Shown here piece after piece: positions 16,413 through 25,634 of a stretch of 64,000 bases of DNA. Location of the stretch: positions 1 through 64,000 of the forward strand of contig NZ_JACYTQ010000006.1 in assembly GCF_014841125.1 (NCBI RefSeq), in the 5' to 3' direction. Made by a program: the position numbers and the translations under genes. Numbering within the stretch: the first letter of the stretch is position 1; the number at the start of each line of letters is the position of its first letter. Under the pieces are notes generated by a model. That model saw only the letters and a list, made by a program, of their open reading frames with translations, did no database searches and had not been told where the DNA came from. This DNA comes from Echinicola arenosa. GTDB lineage: Bacteria; Bacteroidota; Bacteroidia; Cytophagales; Cyclobacteriaceae.

Positions 16413-17159
16413 AACTTTTTACTTTTAAAATGAAACATACCCCAAGATCATTAATTGAACTAATGATGTAAAGAATCATGGATGATATAGGATTAAATGA
16501 TTGAATTGTACCTGAAAGGAATGAAAAGCATCAAAATGGAATTAATGAATGTAATTTGTTAATAAAAGCTACTAAAATAGAAACAAAATGCTTTTATAAA
16601 TTGAATCAATTGTTTATTTTGGAGATATTTCGGTTGGTAAAGGTTAAAATATGGATTAGAATAACTATATTTTTGAAAGGAAGGTGTTCAATTAGGTTTT
16701 GGAGAATGAAAAGGTTTGCTGATTGATGGACATTCCCACGACATTCCCTAGATGTCTCCTCGATGGTTGCACTTAGGTTCCTCTTTTTGATGAAAGACAA
16801 AGGTTGTCTTTTTCCTGTAGTTATTTTTTTGACATGGCAAGAAAGTAAAGTTCCCAATCAATAGTGAAAGAATTACCATTATTGGCCCTATAAATACCCC
16901 TTTATGATAACTGGAAGATAGGTGTTTTGATAAGGCCGAAATTGAACTCGCTTCATGACGGCGAAGTAGAAAGTAAAAGGAATGACAATACAATAGGCAA
17001 ATGGTGGTGCGCGAGCACTTGGTAGGGCCTCACTGATCTAATGAAATTCGACCAATCGGTGGAGGTACTTGTGAAGAGGGGAAGTTTTTATTTTTGACCT
17101 GGACAAACAGCATGTGATCATGGAAAGCATAAGTCTCGGTTAAATAAAATTGTTGTAGA
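16413..17159. other. gene-free stretch upstream of the cassette
   Basis: No supported gene is seen. Minus-strand reading frames of 75-112 codons here have low-complexity, Phe/Leu/Ile-rich translations and no family resemblance. The first about 200 bp after 16412 are AT-rich and probably hold the promoter of the DUF5675 cassette. Confidence 0.35.
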
Positions 17160-17357
17160 ATGAAGCAAGGACGACGATTGTTTATGTACTGCAAGGATGT
17201 AATGATAATTACTGGAAAAGGAGAAAAAGCCAGTAGAAACCTTATCAAAAGGATCAAAGAAGCTTTTGATAAAAAAGATCACCAAGACATTACTGTAGTC
17301 GAATTTTCTGTGTATACCGGCGTAGAAATAGAAGATGTATGGCCCTATTTGAGGTAG
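17160..17357 (+). CDS. small conserved protein of unknown function
   Basis: Protein of 65 residues (57 if ATG 17184 is used, which gives a more natural start at MYCKDVMIITGKGEKASRN). The rest is KRIKEAFDKKDHQDI and VVEFSVYTGVEIEDVWPYLR. The pattern of helix, basic helix, then VxEF..YTG.xxE.V resembles a small winged-helix or Xis-like DNA-binding fold, and I recall similar short proteins in Bacteroidota. It is followed by a good terminator, supporting a real transcription unit. Confidence 0.55.
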   Translation: MKQGRRLFMYCKDVMIITGKGEKASRNLIKRIKEAFDKKDHQDITVVEFSVYTGVEIEDVWPYLR

Positions 17358-17421
17358 GGGCGATAACCGGTAGGGCCAAATTTTTGGTGATTTGTATTTA
17401 AACCACATAGGATCAAAAAAA

Positions 17422-17449
17422 GGATCTCCCCTCAAAGGAGGTCTTTTTC
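17422..17449 (+). terminator. terminator of the small conserved gene
   Basis: A GATCTCC/GGAGGTC stem with loop CCTCAAA is followed by a run of T at 17443-17447. It lies 65 bp after the stop at 17357. Confidence 0.65.
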
Positions 17450-17531
17450 TCTTCAAATGGTATTACAAGACTTATAAAAACAAAAACAGAAAGAATCCTA
17501 CTGTCCCGCCTGCACCTACACCTTAATTATA

Positions 17532-17582
17532 CGCTGCTAACCAATAACATCCCTCACGTCAAAAGGCTATTTGCAGTGGCCA
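17532..17582 (+). repeat. 51-bp direct repeat left of the serine hydrolase gene
   Basis: Runs from CGCTGCTAACCAATAACATC to GCAGTGGCCA and matches 19511-19561 with about four differences. The two copies bracket the serine hydrolase gene. The stretch 17450-17785 has no gene. Confidence 0.65.
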
Positions 17583-17785
17583 AAACACAAGTCCAGTAAT
17601 CTCCCCACTGGGGAAAATAAGGTATTTCCTGGTCAATGATTTGATATGCATCACCCATATCTAAGAATAATTTTAGCTTTTTGGAATTACAAATTCCAAG
17701 GATAGGAAGGTGCAGTCATAGACTACGCCTGGTCGGGGGCCACACGAATGCTATTGTGCATAGTTTATTTTATCAACGGTCATAG

Positions 17786-18982
17786 CTAACCCTTTACATC
17801 ATAAGGTATAAAATTTTCCCAATACCAAGGCATCCATCTATCTCCCATGGCAATTTCTAATAGCTCTTTAAAAATTCCTTCTCCGTTTGAACTGTTGCAC
17901 ATAATAACCATACCTATGTTTTTTGATGGATAAAATATAGCATAGTGTTCCCAGCCATCCATGTGTCCTTCCTTAAAAATAGCTTTTCCATAAGGTGTCT
18001 CGTAAATACCCCAGCCCAGGCCATAACTTAAGTTGATATTTTTATTCTCCTCAGTAATTTTCCATCTATTATTTCCAAACTGCTGCGTTGCGGTAATAGA
18101 AATCTGTGGGCTGAACATATCTTCATAAGCCGTTGCGCTTAATCCTTTTTTGGCTAACATAGCTTGGATGAATTTGGCATAATCCTGTGGTGTGGTATCC
18201 ATACTTCCTGCTGCGTATTCTTGATTTCTTTTACGTCGTTCAAGTACTTTCTTCTTTCCATAATGTCCCACAGCATAGTTGGTTTCAAACCTATCCTGCC
18301 ATAAAAAACTAGTCATAGTCATATTAAATGGTTCAAAAACATAAGTCTGTGCCAGTTCTTCCAATCGTTTTTTTGTGACTTGTTCTACTACAAACTGAAG
18401 CAATTGAATGCCTTCGCCAGAGTAACTGTAGTAGGTTCCGGGAGCTGATTCTATCTCTAGTGGCTTATTCATATTGATGCCTGAATTGCCTATATATCTC
18501 CAGTTAGGAAATCCAGTGGTATGGGACAAACACATTCTGGCGGTTATCTTTTTATACCTTTCATCGCTTGACAAATCTTGATACCCTTCATAAGTCTCTT
18601 TAAAAGTGTAAGACGGCAATGGCCTATCTAGATATTCCACTAAGGGTTTATCCAAATCAATAACTCCTGCATCTACCAGTTTCATCACTATAAAAGCAAA
18701 TACCGGCTTACTTAAAGATGCCGCATAAAAGTTATGTGACATTCCTAATGGTTGTTTTTCTTTTAAATTTCTAGAACCATATGGTTTTTGAAACAAGATA
18801 CTGTCTTTTGTAATAATAGATATGGTGAGTCCATGAACATTGGCTTCACGTTGCAAACGTCCAAAATTAGAATCTAGCGCCTCAACAGGTATGGTAGAAT
18901 TATCTATCCTTTTGATATTTTGAGCATGAATTTGGGGTGTAAATAAGAGAAGTACGATTAAGAATGATAGAGTGCTTTTCAT
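17786..18982 (-). CDS. exported serine hydrolase, class C beta-lactamase/esterase fold
   Basis: Protein of 398 residues with a Sec signal peptide (LSFLIVLLLFTPQIHAQ). The SxxK motif is S89-L-S-K92, with S89 the expected nucleophile, and the Tyr motif is likely Y-S-Y-S in TYYSYSGEGIQLLQFV. The block CLSHTTGFPNW and a late EGHMDGWEHYAIFYP are typical of the penicillin-binding-protein-like serine hydrolase family. Substrate cannot be predicted; peptidase, esterase and beta-lactam activity are all known in the family. The gene is AT-rich relative to its neighbours and bracketed by direct repeats, hinting at acquisition. Confidence 0.85.
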   Translation of the reverse strand: MKSTLSFLIVLLLFTPQIHAQNIKRIDNSTIPVEALDSNFGRLQREANVHGLTISIITKDSILFQKPYGSRNLKEKQPLGMSHNFYAASLSKPVFAFIVMKLVDAGVIDLDKPLVEYLDRPLPSYTFKETYEGYQDLSSDERYKKITARMCLSHTTGFPNWRYIGNSGINMNKPLEIESAPGTYYSYSGEGIQLLQFVVEQVTKKRLEELAQTYVFEPFNMTMTSFLWQDRFETNYAVGHYGKKKVLERRKRNQEYAAGSMDTTPQDYAKFIQAMLAKKGLSATAYEDMFSPQISITATQQFGNNRWKITEENKNINLSYGLGWGIYETPYGKAIFKEGHMDGWEHYAIFYPSKNIGMVIMCNSSNGEGIFKELLEIAMGDRWMPWYWENFIPYDVKG

Positions 18983-19510
18983 AATTGAAGATATATCGAT
19001 TAAATCTCAAGTTAGTTCTTATACATAATTATACACAACCGAGTGTATATACGCATGGCGCATATCCCCTATGTTTAAGTTTTCGAAAAGGCCATCCATG
19101 TCATTTCAAGACCGTTTTTCCAATTGGAAATCATTAAAAACATTTACAATTGAATACATCCTTTAAAATAAACAACCCGAGGATCAAATAAAATACCCTA
19201 AATAGGCTAAATTTTACCAAACCCACTTATGGTAGCTCACCTCTTGGTGAAGTGGCATACTACAACTGCAGATGACGTATAACTCGCCCCGAGAATAATA
19301 TAAGTAAGTGCGGGAGGCCAAAAGCTGAAAGTAATATGCCAAGGCCTAGAGCTGCTTTATTTCTTGCTTGCGGTTCCCTGCCTACCTTTAGGTTAAGTTG
19401 TTTTTTCTGTGTCTAAAGCTGCATCCTGTTACTATCGTTAACAATAAAGTAAATATACAGGCTATGTAAATACACTCTTTAGGTGAGATTGCCATCGACA
19501 CCTTTTTATC
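18983..19510. other. gene-free stretch with degraded repeats
   Basis: No gene is seen. A fragment at about 19378-19397 (CCTGCCTACCTTTAGG) resembles a degraded CCTGCC-type mini-palindrome. Confidence 0.35.
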
Positions 19511-19561
19511 CGCTGCTACCCAATAACATCCTTCACGTCAAAAGGTTATTTGCAATGGCCA
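19511..19561 (+). repeat. 51-bp direct repeat right of the serine hydrolase gene
   Basis: Partner of 17532-17582 in the same orientation, starting CGCTGCTACCCAATAACATC and ending GCAATGGCCA. The interval between the copies is about 1.9 kb and contains a single gene. Confidence 0.65.
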
Positions 19562-19845
19562 TGCAGTGCCATTCTGCACAAAGGTAGCCATGCCTACCCC
19601 AGGCCTAGCGGCATAGCCTATCATCTGAAATCCAGCACCTAACATCTGTCCCAATTTCCAGCTTCGACCTTCCCGCTTCCCACTTTCACTGCTTACCATC
19701 CCTGTTCATCCCTTTCATCTATGGACGATAATTAAACATGTCCAGTTTGGTCTAAATTGAGGCTGACTATAGAGAGTACTTTATCCTTTTCAGCAGCTGA
19801 ATAGATTTCCAAGCACCTTCGGACCGGTCGCACTACATGCCATCC

Positions 19846-19876
19846 AAGTGCCATCAGTGCCAAGAGGAATCCCCGT
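19846..19876. repeat. degraded REP relic
   Basis: AAGTGCCATCAGTGCC followed by GAGGAATCCCCGTG resembles the REP unit of the 11.9-14.6 kb array (GTGCC-NNN-GGCAC then GGGGATTCATCCCCGTG), with mutations. It lies directly beyond the stop of the GH20 gene. Confidence 0.45.
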
Positions 19877-19877
19877 G

Positions 19878-21944
19878 TTACGGCTCTAGTTGTTCAGATA
19901 GCTTTTCCAAAAACAACATCTCCGCATAAAATTGCCAGTCAAAATTGATAGACTGATTGGCCAGGTGAACGTGATGATCTTGGTCCAATAGGTAGTTGTC
20001 AGGTTTGTGAATAAGCCTGGTTTTGCTATAGACCTTTTCCAGTTCATTTCTGACCAACCGAAACTCATCAGGCAAGTTCTTTAAGGAAGCTTTGGCGCTA
20101 GCCCTTTCCTTTTCCGTTGTGGCCAAGTCATAATCTTTGAGCAATAACAAGGCATGGTTAGAAAAATGGACCAGGTTATTCACTTGCTCATAGACCTCCA
20201 AAGTGTATTCATTACGGAGGGTCTTTGACTTCAGTGTTTTGATCTTTTCCTTCAATGAAGTGGTGGTCGCCATCGCTTGTTCTGCTTGCTGTAACCTTTC
20301 TTGATTTGCTTTGGTCCATGCTCCTGGACTGTCAGGGTCAGGTAACGCAATGACAGCTGTTTCTTTTGGGTTCTCGGAGCGCATAAGGTAATTACGCTTG
20401 TTTCCTGTTAGCAATGCATTCTTCCAAAAAGCAACCGGACTTTCCAGGGAGTCAATAAAAGCAAATGAATCATCGGCCAGTGCATTGGCAAACGCCCTAC
20501 GCCTATAAAGGGATTTGACTTCTTCCACATTTCGTTTATCTCCAGCCCATGCATATTCCGCAAAGGCGAGGATGCCTCTGTTATAGAGTTCAAAATGGGG
20601 GGAATCATCATCCCAAAGTGTCAGCAAGAGCCTGCCTAAATTGTTTTCAATGGAAGATGCCGCAAATGACTTGATGGACCGGATATTACTTTCATTTTGG
20701 GGCATAAGTACCCAGCGGGTTTGCCCAGCTGTGGCTCCCATTACTTTTAGTCCATTTTCATCATACCATTGCATGGCCTTTTGGTTACCGTAGAGTTCGG
20801 GATGGAGGTAGCTCCATCGCATATAGATACAGTTCTTGGGGAAATCTTCCAAAAAGGCTTCCAGTTTAGGACCATTGGTTGCCCACAGGGAATCCGTTTC
20901 TTCCTTGGTGTATTTGGAGTCGTGGGTAGGTCCATACACACCGGCAAACTTCAGGGGCATATCATCCCAAAAAATGGGAATGCGATCATGTTCTTCCGCA
21001 AAGGCCGTCACCTTGTTGAGCCATATCAGCTGTAGTTCCAAGTTCGATTTACCACTGTTCCTCCCGGTAGTGTGTACCTCATCACCCCCAATGTGCAGGT
21101 ATTTTCCATGAGGCGTGGCCTTGAGGGCATCTTCATACAGGTCAAACTGCACTTCATAGGTTTTTTCGTCCAAGGGATTGAATGCCCAATCGCTTTCAGG
21201 ATTGTCCCTGAGTGCTTTGTATTCATCGTGTTTTAAAATAAAGCTAGCATGCCCGAGACCTTGGATCAAGGGACTGATTTCAATGTGTTTTGCATGAGCA
21301 TAATCACTCAGGTCTTTCCATTCTGCTAGGGTAAAGGCATCAGCAGAGGCGACAGTTGGCTGCTGTTCGTACTGAAGCTTATCTTCCAATTCCAGTATGA
21401 TGCCGTTGATTTTATAATGCGCCAGTTTGTCGATTAGGCTATAATAATATTCAAGCGTCTCCCTGTGGTGTTTGATGTCCAAGTGGATAGATCGGTACGC
21501 CAGTTTAGGATAATCCGTGATGGTACATGCAGGAAGTGTTACCTGTTGTTCTTCCGCATCCAGGCACAGCTGCTGAAGGCTTTCAAAGGCATACAAAAGC
21601 CCTGCCTCGTCTTGGGCATCAATGGTAACCTGGTCTTGTGAAACTTGCATGTGGTACCCGCCTGATGCCAAACCCAGAGTAGGGTCAATTTGGTAAACAA
21701 CAGTCGCTTCAGCATCACCATTGGCGGCGGATAAAGAGGCGGAAAGAGAGGATTTTGGAAGAGGTGTTTGGTTCAATCCATAATAACTTATGATGTCATC
21801 AGGATGGAGGTCACTTACACCAGAAATCTCAAATTCCTGTGGTGAAGGCAATAACTTGAAATCGCCTAATGTCGAAGACTTTTTAGTACATGCTTGGAGC
21901 GAGACCAGAAATACAACCAAGATCCTTAGAAGAGAACGTGTCAT
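19878..21944 (-). CDS. GH20 family beta-N-acetylhexosaminidase-like lipoprotein
   Basis: Predicted exo-hydrolase of terminal GlcNAc/GalNAc residues, 688 residues, anchored by a lipobox (VSLQAC, C19). An N-terminal GH20b-like domain (about 30-160) precedes a TIM barrel beginning DYPKLAYRSIHLDIKHH. The motif YLHIGGDEVH around residue 284 supplies the paired Asp-Glu of the substrate-assisted mechanism. The C-terminal helical region (LKEKIKTLKSKTLRNEY) is outside the catalytic domain. ATG 21944 is chosen over the frame start because it gives a proper lipoprotein signal. It has no operon partner; a role in chitooligosaccharide or cell-wall amino-sugar recycling is likely. Confidence 0.85.
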   Translation of the reverse strand: MTRSLLRILVVFLVSLQACTKKSSTLGDFKLLPSPQEFEISGVSDLHPDDIISYYGLNQTPLPKSSLSASLSAANGDAEATVVYQIDPTLGLASGGYHMQVSQDQVTIDAQDEAGLLYAFESLQQLCLDAEEQQVTLPACTITDYPKLAYRSIHLDIKHHRETLEYYYSLIDKLAHYKINGIILELEDKLQYEQQPTVASADAFTLAEWKDLSDYAHAKHIEISPLIQGLGHASFILKHDEYKALRDNPESDWAFNPLDEKTYEVQFDLYEDALKATPHGKYLHIGGDEVHTTGRNSGKSNLELQLIWLNKVTAFAEEHDRIPIFWDDMPLKFAGVYGPTHDSKYTKEETDSLWATNGPKLEAFLEDFPKNCIYMRWSYLHPELYGNQKAMQWYDENGLKVMGATAGQTRWVLMPQNESNIRSIKSFAASSIENNLGRLLLTLWDDDSPHFELYNRGILAFAEYAWAGDKRNVEEVKSLYRRRAFANALADDSFAFIDSLESPVAFWKNALLTGNKRNYLMRSENPKETAVIALPDPDSPGAWTKANQERLQQAEQAMATTTSLKEKIKTLKSKTLRNEYTLEVYEQVNNLVHFSNHALLLLKDYDLATTEKERASAKASLKNLPDEFRLVRNELEKVYSKTRLIHKPDNYLLDQDHHVHLANQSINFDWQFYAEMLFLEKLSEQLEP

Positions 21945-22563
21945 AATGGTGTGTTTATCAGAATAGATTTTCCTAAATGTAGTTATTTTACTGATAAGAA
22001 AAAATAATATGAAAATTTTCATATTAGTAAAAATTGTATTTTGAAATTAATTAACAAATAAGGAAAGTAAATGAAAGAGTTCAGAGGACTTACCCTTTTG
22101 CCCAAATCCTCTGCCATTCAACTTCAAGCTTCCTCTATTGTCATTCCCACTTTCTATCCAAGGGAGGTCATTTATAAAGGCTCCAAGCCTAATTCCTTTT
22201 CAAGGAATGGTTTCAAATTGCTTTAAACATAAATCAACGGAAGTGCTATCAGTTCTTGTCTAACATCTGAAATCTAACGTCTAACATCTAACCGACTTCC
22301 TGCTTCCCCCTTCCAGGATCCTATGGACAATACGAACTAGCCTCACGTCAATGCGATCCGGGTTGTCCGGGAGAAGCAATCTCATCTTAGAAAAAAGGGT
22401 CATGTCTTTAGGTTCATCACCAAGTTCCTAATGATAGATTAGAAAATACCCTAGTTTTCTTCACACAAAAAAGAAATTACAGTTTTCCATACCTTAAAAG
22501 CTGCTCTTTTTTATATTGCATTGAAGCACAATTACTTTTATTATTGAATGGTTAGTTATACGG
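21945..22563. other. gene-free stretch with repeat relics
   Basis: No gene is supported. It contains a REP-like fragment (AAGTGCTATCAGTTCTTG near 22230), a TCTAACATCTAACGTC-type stretch near 22260-22290, and a degraded GTCATTGCGA..GCAATCTC repeat at 22343-22384. Confidence 0.4.
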
Positions 22564-23199
22564 ATGAAGAAAATAATCAATAAAACGACTTGGTGGATTT
22601 TTGGGAGCCTATGTGTGATGATTGGGCTTTATCCATTGATTTACTTTTTAATGGACAGACATTTTGGTCTGTTATCCTCTAAAAGCCAAGAACTCTTGGC
22701 TAACCTGAGTTGGAATATTGGCTTTTATGGCCATATCATTTTGGGTGGACTGGCATTGTTGGTAGGTTGGACGCAGTTCAGTTCCCAATGGAGAAAAAGA
22801 AAACCAAAGCTCCATAGGAACGTGGGGAAGCTCTATATCATTGCGGTATTGATCAGTGGAACTTGTGGTATTTACATAGCCCAGTTTGCCACGGGAGGGA
22901 TCAGCAATGTGATAGGCTTTTCGATGAGCGGTACAGTTTGGCTGCTGACCACCATCTTGGCATACCAGGCCATAAGAAAAGGCCAGTTGGAAAAACATCA
23001 GAACTATATGATTTACAGTTACGCTGTTTGTTTTTCAGCCGTAACCCTGAGGTTTTGGTTGCCGATTTTGACTATAGCATTGGGGGAGTTTCAGGCGGCC
23101 TACCTTATTGTGGGGTGGCTGAGCTGGGTACCCAATTTGGTCGTTGCTTATTTTATCATCCAAAGTAAAAAAAGAAAGCCCATCACCAGCCTAGCCTAA
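22564..23199 (+). CDS. DUF2306-type multi-pass membrane protein
   Basis: Protein of 211 residues with about six hydrophobic segments. The central KLHRNVGKLYIIAVLISGTCGIYIA pattern and the HQNYMIYSYAVCFSAVTLR stretch match DUF2306, a membrane family of unknown function; conserved His residues in such proteins could bind a cofactor. It is a single gene on the plus strand. ATG 22564 gives a short basic N-terminus before the first helix, as expected. Confidence 0.75.
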   Translation: MKKIINKTTWWIFGSLCVMIGLYPLIYFLMDRHFGLLSSKSQELLANLSWNIGFYGHIILGGLALLVGWTQFSSQWRKRKPKLHRNVGKLYIIAVLISGTCGIYIAQFATGGISNVIGFSMSGTVWLLTTILAYQAIRKGQLEKHQNYMIYSYAVCFSAVTLRFWLPILTIALGEFQAAYLIVGWLSWVPNLVVAYFIIQSKKRKPITSLA

Positions 23200-23457
23200 A
23201 ATAACAAAGTCTTACCGTTATTGATTTATCTATAATTACACAGGCAAGCGCTTAAATTTCTGCTTGTCAGCCTCCGGGTGGACCTCCCATTACGTATTCC
23301 GTGACCTTTGTGGTTTTGCTATTAAATGTTCTAAATCTTTACAAGGGGAGTACAGTAGCTGAACATGGCGAATTGCCCCCCTTAAATTGTCGTATTCCTA
23401 CACAGTATAGTTGCCTTTTTTTGATGAGATTGAACTTTGTAATCTAATGATACAGAC

Positions 23458-24054
23458 ATGAGAAAAATAATAGTTTTATCCATGGTTACCTTGGACGGCG
23501 TCATTCAGGGACCGGGCGGGCCGGAAGAAGACCTAGCTGATGGATTTGATTTTGGAGGGTGGGTGGCCCCTTACGGTGATAAAGCATATGATGATGCTGT
23601 AGGAAAGGAGTTGGCCGCAAAGGTAGACTATCTCTTAGGACGCTTGACATTTGAAATTTGGGAAAACTACTGGCCGGCACACGATGATTTTTGGCCAGAA
23701 ATAAATGAAGGAACCAAGTATGTGTTTTCTGGGACCAGGGTGGAGTCTGATTGGAAAAATACGGTATTCCTAAAGTCCTTGGTGGATATCCAAAAGCTCA
23801 AGGAAACTGAAGGAAAAGATATTCAGGTATGGGGAAGTGCCGCTCTTGTCCAGTTGCTGTTGAAGCAGGATTTGGTGGACGAACTCCGACTAAAAATTCA
23901 CCCATTAACATTGGGGAATGGGAAAAAGCTTTTCCGTGATGGGACAATACCTGCTGCATTTACTTTGACTGAATGCAGCAGCACAACCAAAGGAGTGATC
24001 TTAGCCAATTACAAGCGGGCAGGAAGAGTAGAAACAGGTATCATGGGAGTGTAA
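23458..24054 (+). CDS. dihydrofolate reductase family protein (RibD C-terminal-like)
   Basis: Cytoplasmic protein of 198 residues with the fold shared by DHFR and the RibD reductase domain: KIIVLSMVTLDGVIQGPGG at the N-terminus, LLGRLTFEIWENYWP, and a late DIQVWGSAALVQLLLKQDLVDELRL that resembles the NADPH-binding segment. The natural substrate is unknown; members are often annotated as deaminase/reductase. There is no riboflavin gene nearby. Confidence 0.8.
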   Translation: MRKIIVLSMVTLDGVIQGPGGPEEDLADGFDFGGWVAPYGDKAYDDAVGKELAAKVDYLLGRLTFEIWENYWPAHDDFWPEINEGTKYVFSGTRVESDWKNTVFLKSLVDIQKLKETEGKDIQVWGSAALVQLLLKQDLVDELRLKIHPLTLGNGKKLFRDGTIPAAFTLTECSSTTKGVILANYKRAGRVETGIMGV

Positions 24055-24319
24055 AGTAACTAGAAAAGAAATAAATTCCTGTTGTTCAGGCGACCTTCCT
24101 TAATCTGATTTATCATATATAGTGCTTTCTGCTTCATATTTCAGAGCCAATCGGTCTGGTATCAGGGAGTATTCTCCTATTATTTAATAAATTTTCTTAA
24201 ATGAATTTCTATTGACCTCTTTTTTTAAATCTCTTCAGAGAAAGATATTTTTGGGATACTAAATGAACATTGTCTTAAATGACTTGTTAAAAATCCCACA
24301 AACCACATAACTTTATAAG

Positions 24320-24718
24320 GTGATCTCCAAATTGAGAAATAGCACATGGTTAAGGTTCCTTTGGGGAATAATGGGATGGTACTTGCTGAATATCAGTGTA
24401 GATGCGGCAGACCCTTTTCCCAATTACGTGCCAGAGGATTTGACTTTCAATGATCAGGAAAGTTTAGTGGAGATTTTTATTGAAAAAATATTGGGTTTTG
24501 AAAATGCCATCCCTGAGTATGATGACCCAGACACAGAGGACCATAACCAAAAAAATATTGGGAAGCTGGACTGTATCCTGAATTCTTCCCACAATTTTTA
24601 TGAAATACCACTATTGTCCATACAGCTGAAGCTACGCTTTCCAGCTCATACTGGGCAGCTCATAAACGGTTTTTTTAGGATAGATACACCACCACCTGAC
24701 TTTGGTTTGTTTGGATAA
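24320..24718 (+). CDS. conserved protein upstream of HAEPLYID gene, function unknown
   Basis: Protein of about 132 residues from a GTG start at 24320 (TTG 24332 is possible). One N-terminal hydrophobic segment (FLWGIMGWYLLNISV) is followed by an acidic region with NYVPEDLTFNDQESLVEIF, EKILGFENAIPEYDDPD and DTEDHNQKN. The end, FFRIDTPPPDFGLFG, resembles homologues I recall. The run of Asp/Glu/His suggests metal binding. It precedes the HAEPLYID-family gene by 64 bp on the same strand, a pairing I recall in other Bacteroidota. Confidence 0.65.
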   Translation: MISKLRNSTWLRFLWGIMGWYLLNISVDAADPFPNYVPEDLTFNDQESLVEIFIEKILGFENAIPEYDDPDTEDHNQKNIGKLDCILNSSHNFYEIPLLSIQLKLRFPAHTGQLINGFFRIDTPPPDFGLFG

Positions 24719-24782
24719 TCGCAAGGATCGGTCAGTCAATAGGTGATCGATAGAATTTATTATTTCAACCAACCATGTAAAA

Positions 24783-25634
24783 ATGAACATTTTAAATAAA
24801 TGGGTGCCCATGTTATTGCTGGCATCCACAGCATCTGCTTGGGCTCAAGTTTCCGAAGCAGAGCAGGATAGTCTTTTTATTCAAGAAGTGGAAGAGCAGC
24901 GTGCTCCTGCCAAGGTCTTGCATGCCGAGCCACTATATATAGACCTGATTAGGGATCTTGGCGCACGAAAAGGGGAAAGAGAGTGGAACTTGGGCCTTGG
25001 GCTGACGGACAACCTATCTTATGACAGTTATGAAGCGTTGATAGAGTACGAATGGGCGCCTGCTGATAGGCTAGGGTTGGAGGTGGAATTGCCCTTTACC
25101 TTTTATACTGCCAGTTCGGAAAGGGAACTAGGTGAAGTTCCTTCCAATAGGCTAAATAGTGTAAAAGTGGCAGCCCAGTGGTCGTTTTTTGTGAACGAGA
25201 AAATGGCGACATCCATGGCACTGGGGTATATCAATGAGTTCGAGCTTTCTGATTTTGGAAGCTTTGGAAATCCCTTGATTACGGGAAATGTGTATAATCC
25301 TTTTTTGGTGGTGGCCAAACGATGGGGCAGGAATTATCATTCCTTGGTGTATACAGGCCCAGTCATTGGTCAGGACTTTAATTCCAAAGACTGGCATTAC
25401 TCCTTTGACGTCAATACCAGTTTCCATTATATGATTCCAGGTACTAGGAATTTCATTGGAATGGAGGTGAACAAGACCTTTGAGGAAAGTGATTTCAATA
25501 TGACTTTACGCCCACAGATGCGTGTAGGAATAGCGGATCATCTGATGGTAGGGATAGTAGGAGGAATTCCCGTTAGCAGAGAAGGCGAAAGACTGAGCTC
25601 CTTTATACGTTTGATTTGGGAGCCACCTCACTAA
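24783..25634 (+). CDS. HAEPLYID family outer-membrane beta-barrel protein
   Basis: Protein of 283 residues with signal peptide (MLLLASTASAWAQ). The family signature HAEPLYID is at residues 47-54, followed by LIRDLGARKGEREWNLGLGL. Alternating strands to the C-terminus (FIRLIWEPPH) suggest a beta-barrel. NCBI names such proteins by this motif; no function is known to me. The upstream acidic protein and this barrel probably form one operon, and a role in metal or small-solute passage is an inference. Confidence 0.75.
   Translation: MNILNKWVPMLLLASTASAWAQVSEAEQDSLFIQEVEEQRAPAKVLHAEPLYIDLIRDLGARKGEREWNLGLGLTDNLSYDSYEALIEYEWAPADRLGLEVELPFTFYTASSERELGEVPSNRLNSVKVAAQWSFFVNEKMATSMALGYINEFELSDFGSFGNPLITGNVYNPFLVVAKRWGRNYHSLVYTGPVIGQDFNSKDWHYSFDVNTSFHYMIPGTRNFIGMEVNKTFEESDFNMTLRPQMRVGIADHLMVGIVGGIPVSREGERLSSFIRLIWEPPH

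Noticed and set aside
16606-17257. Minus-strand frames of 75-83 codons
   Set aside because: AT-rich chance frames overlapping each other and the small plus-strand gene; no motif.
17118-17456. 112-codon minus-strand frame over the small conserved gene
   Set aside because: Aromatic-rich shadow frame that also reads through the terminator; the plus-strand frame has a family-like pattern and a terminator.
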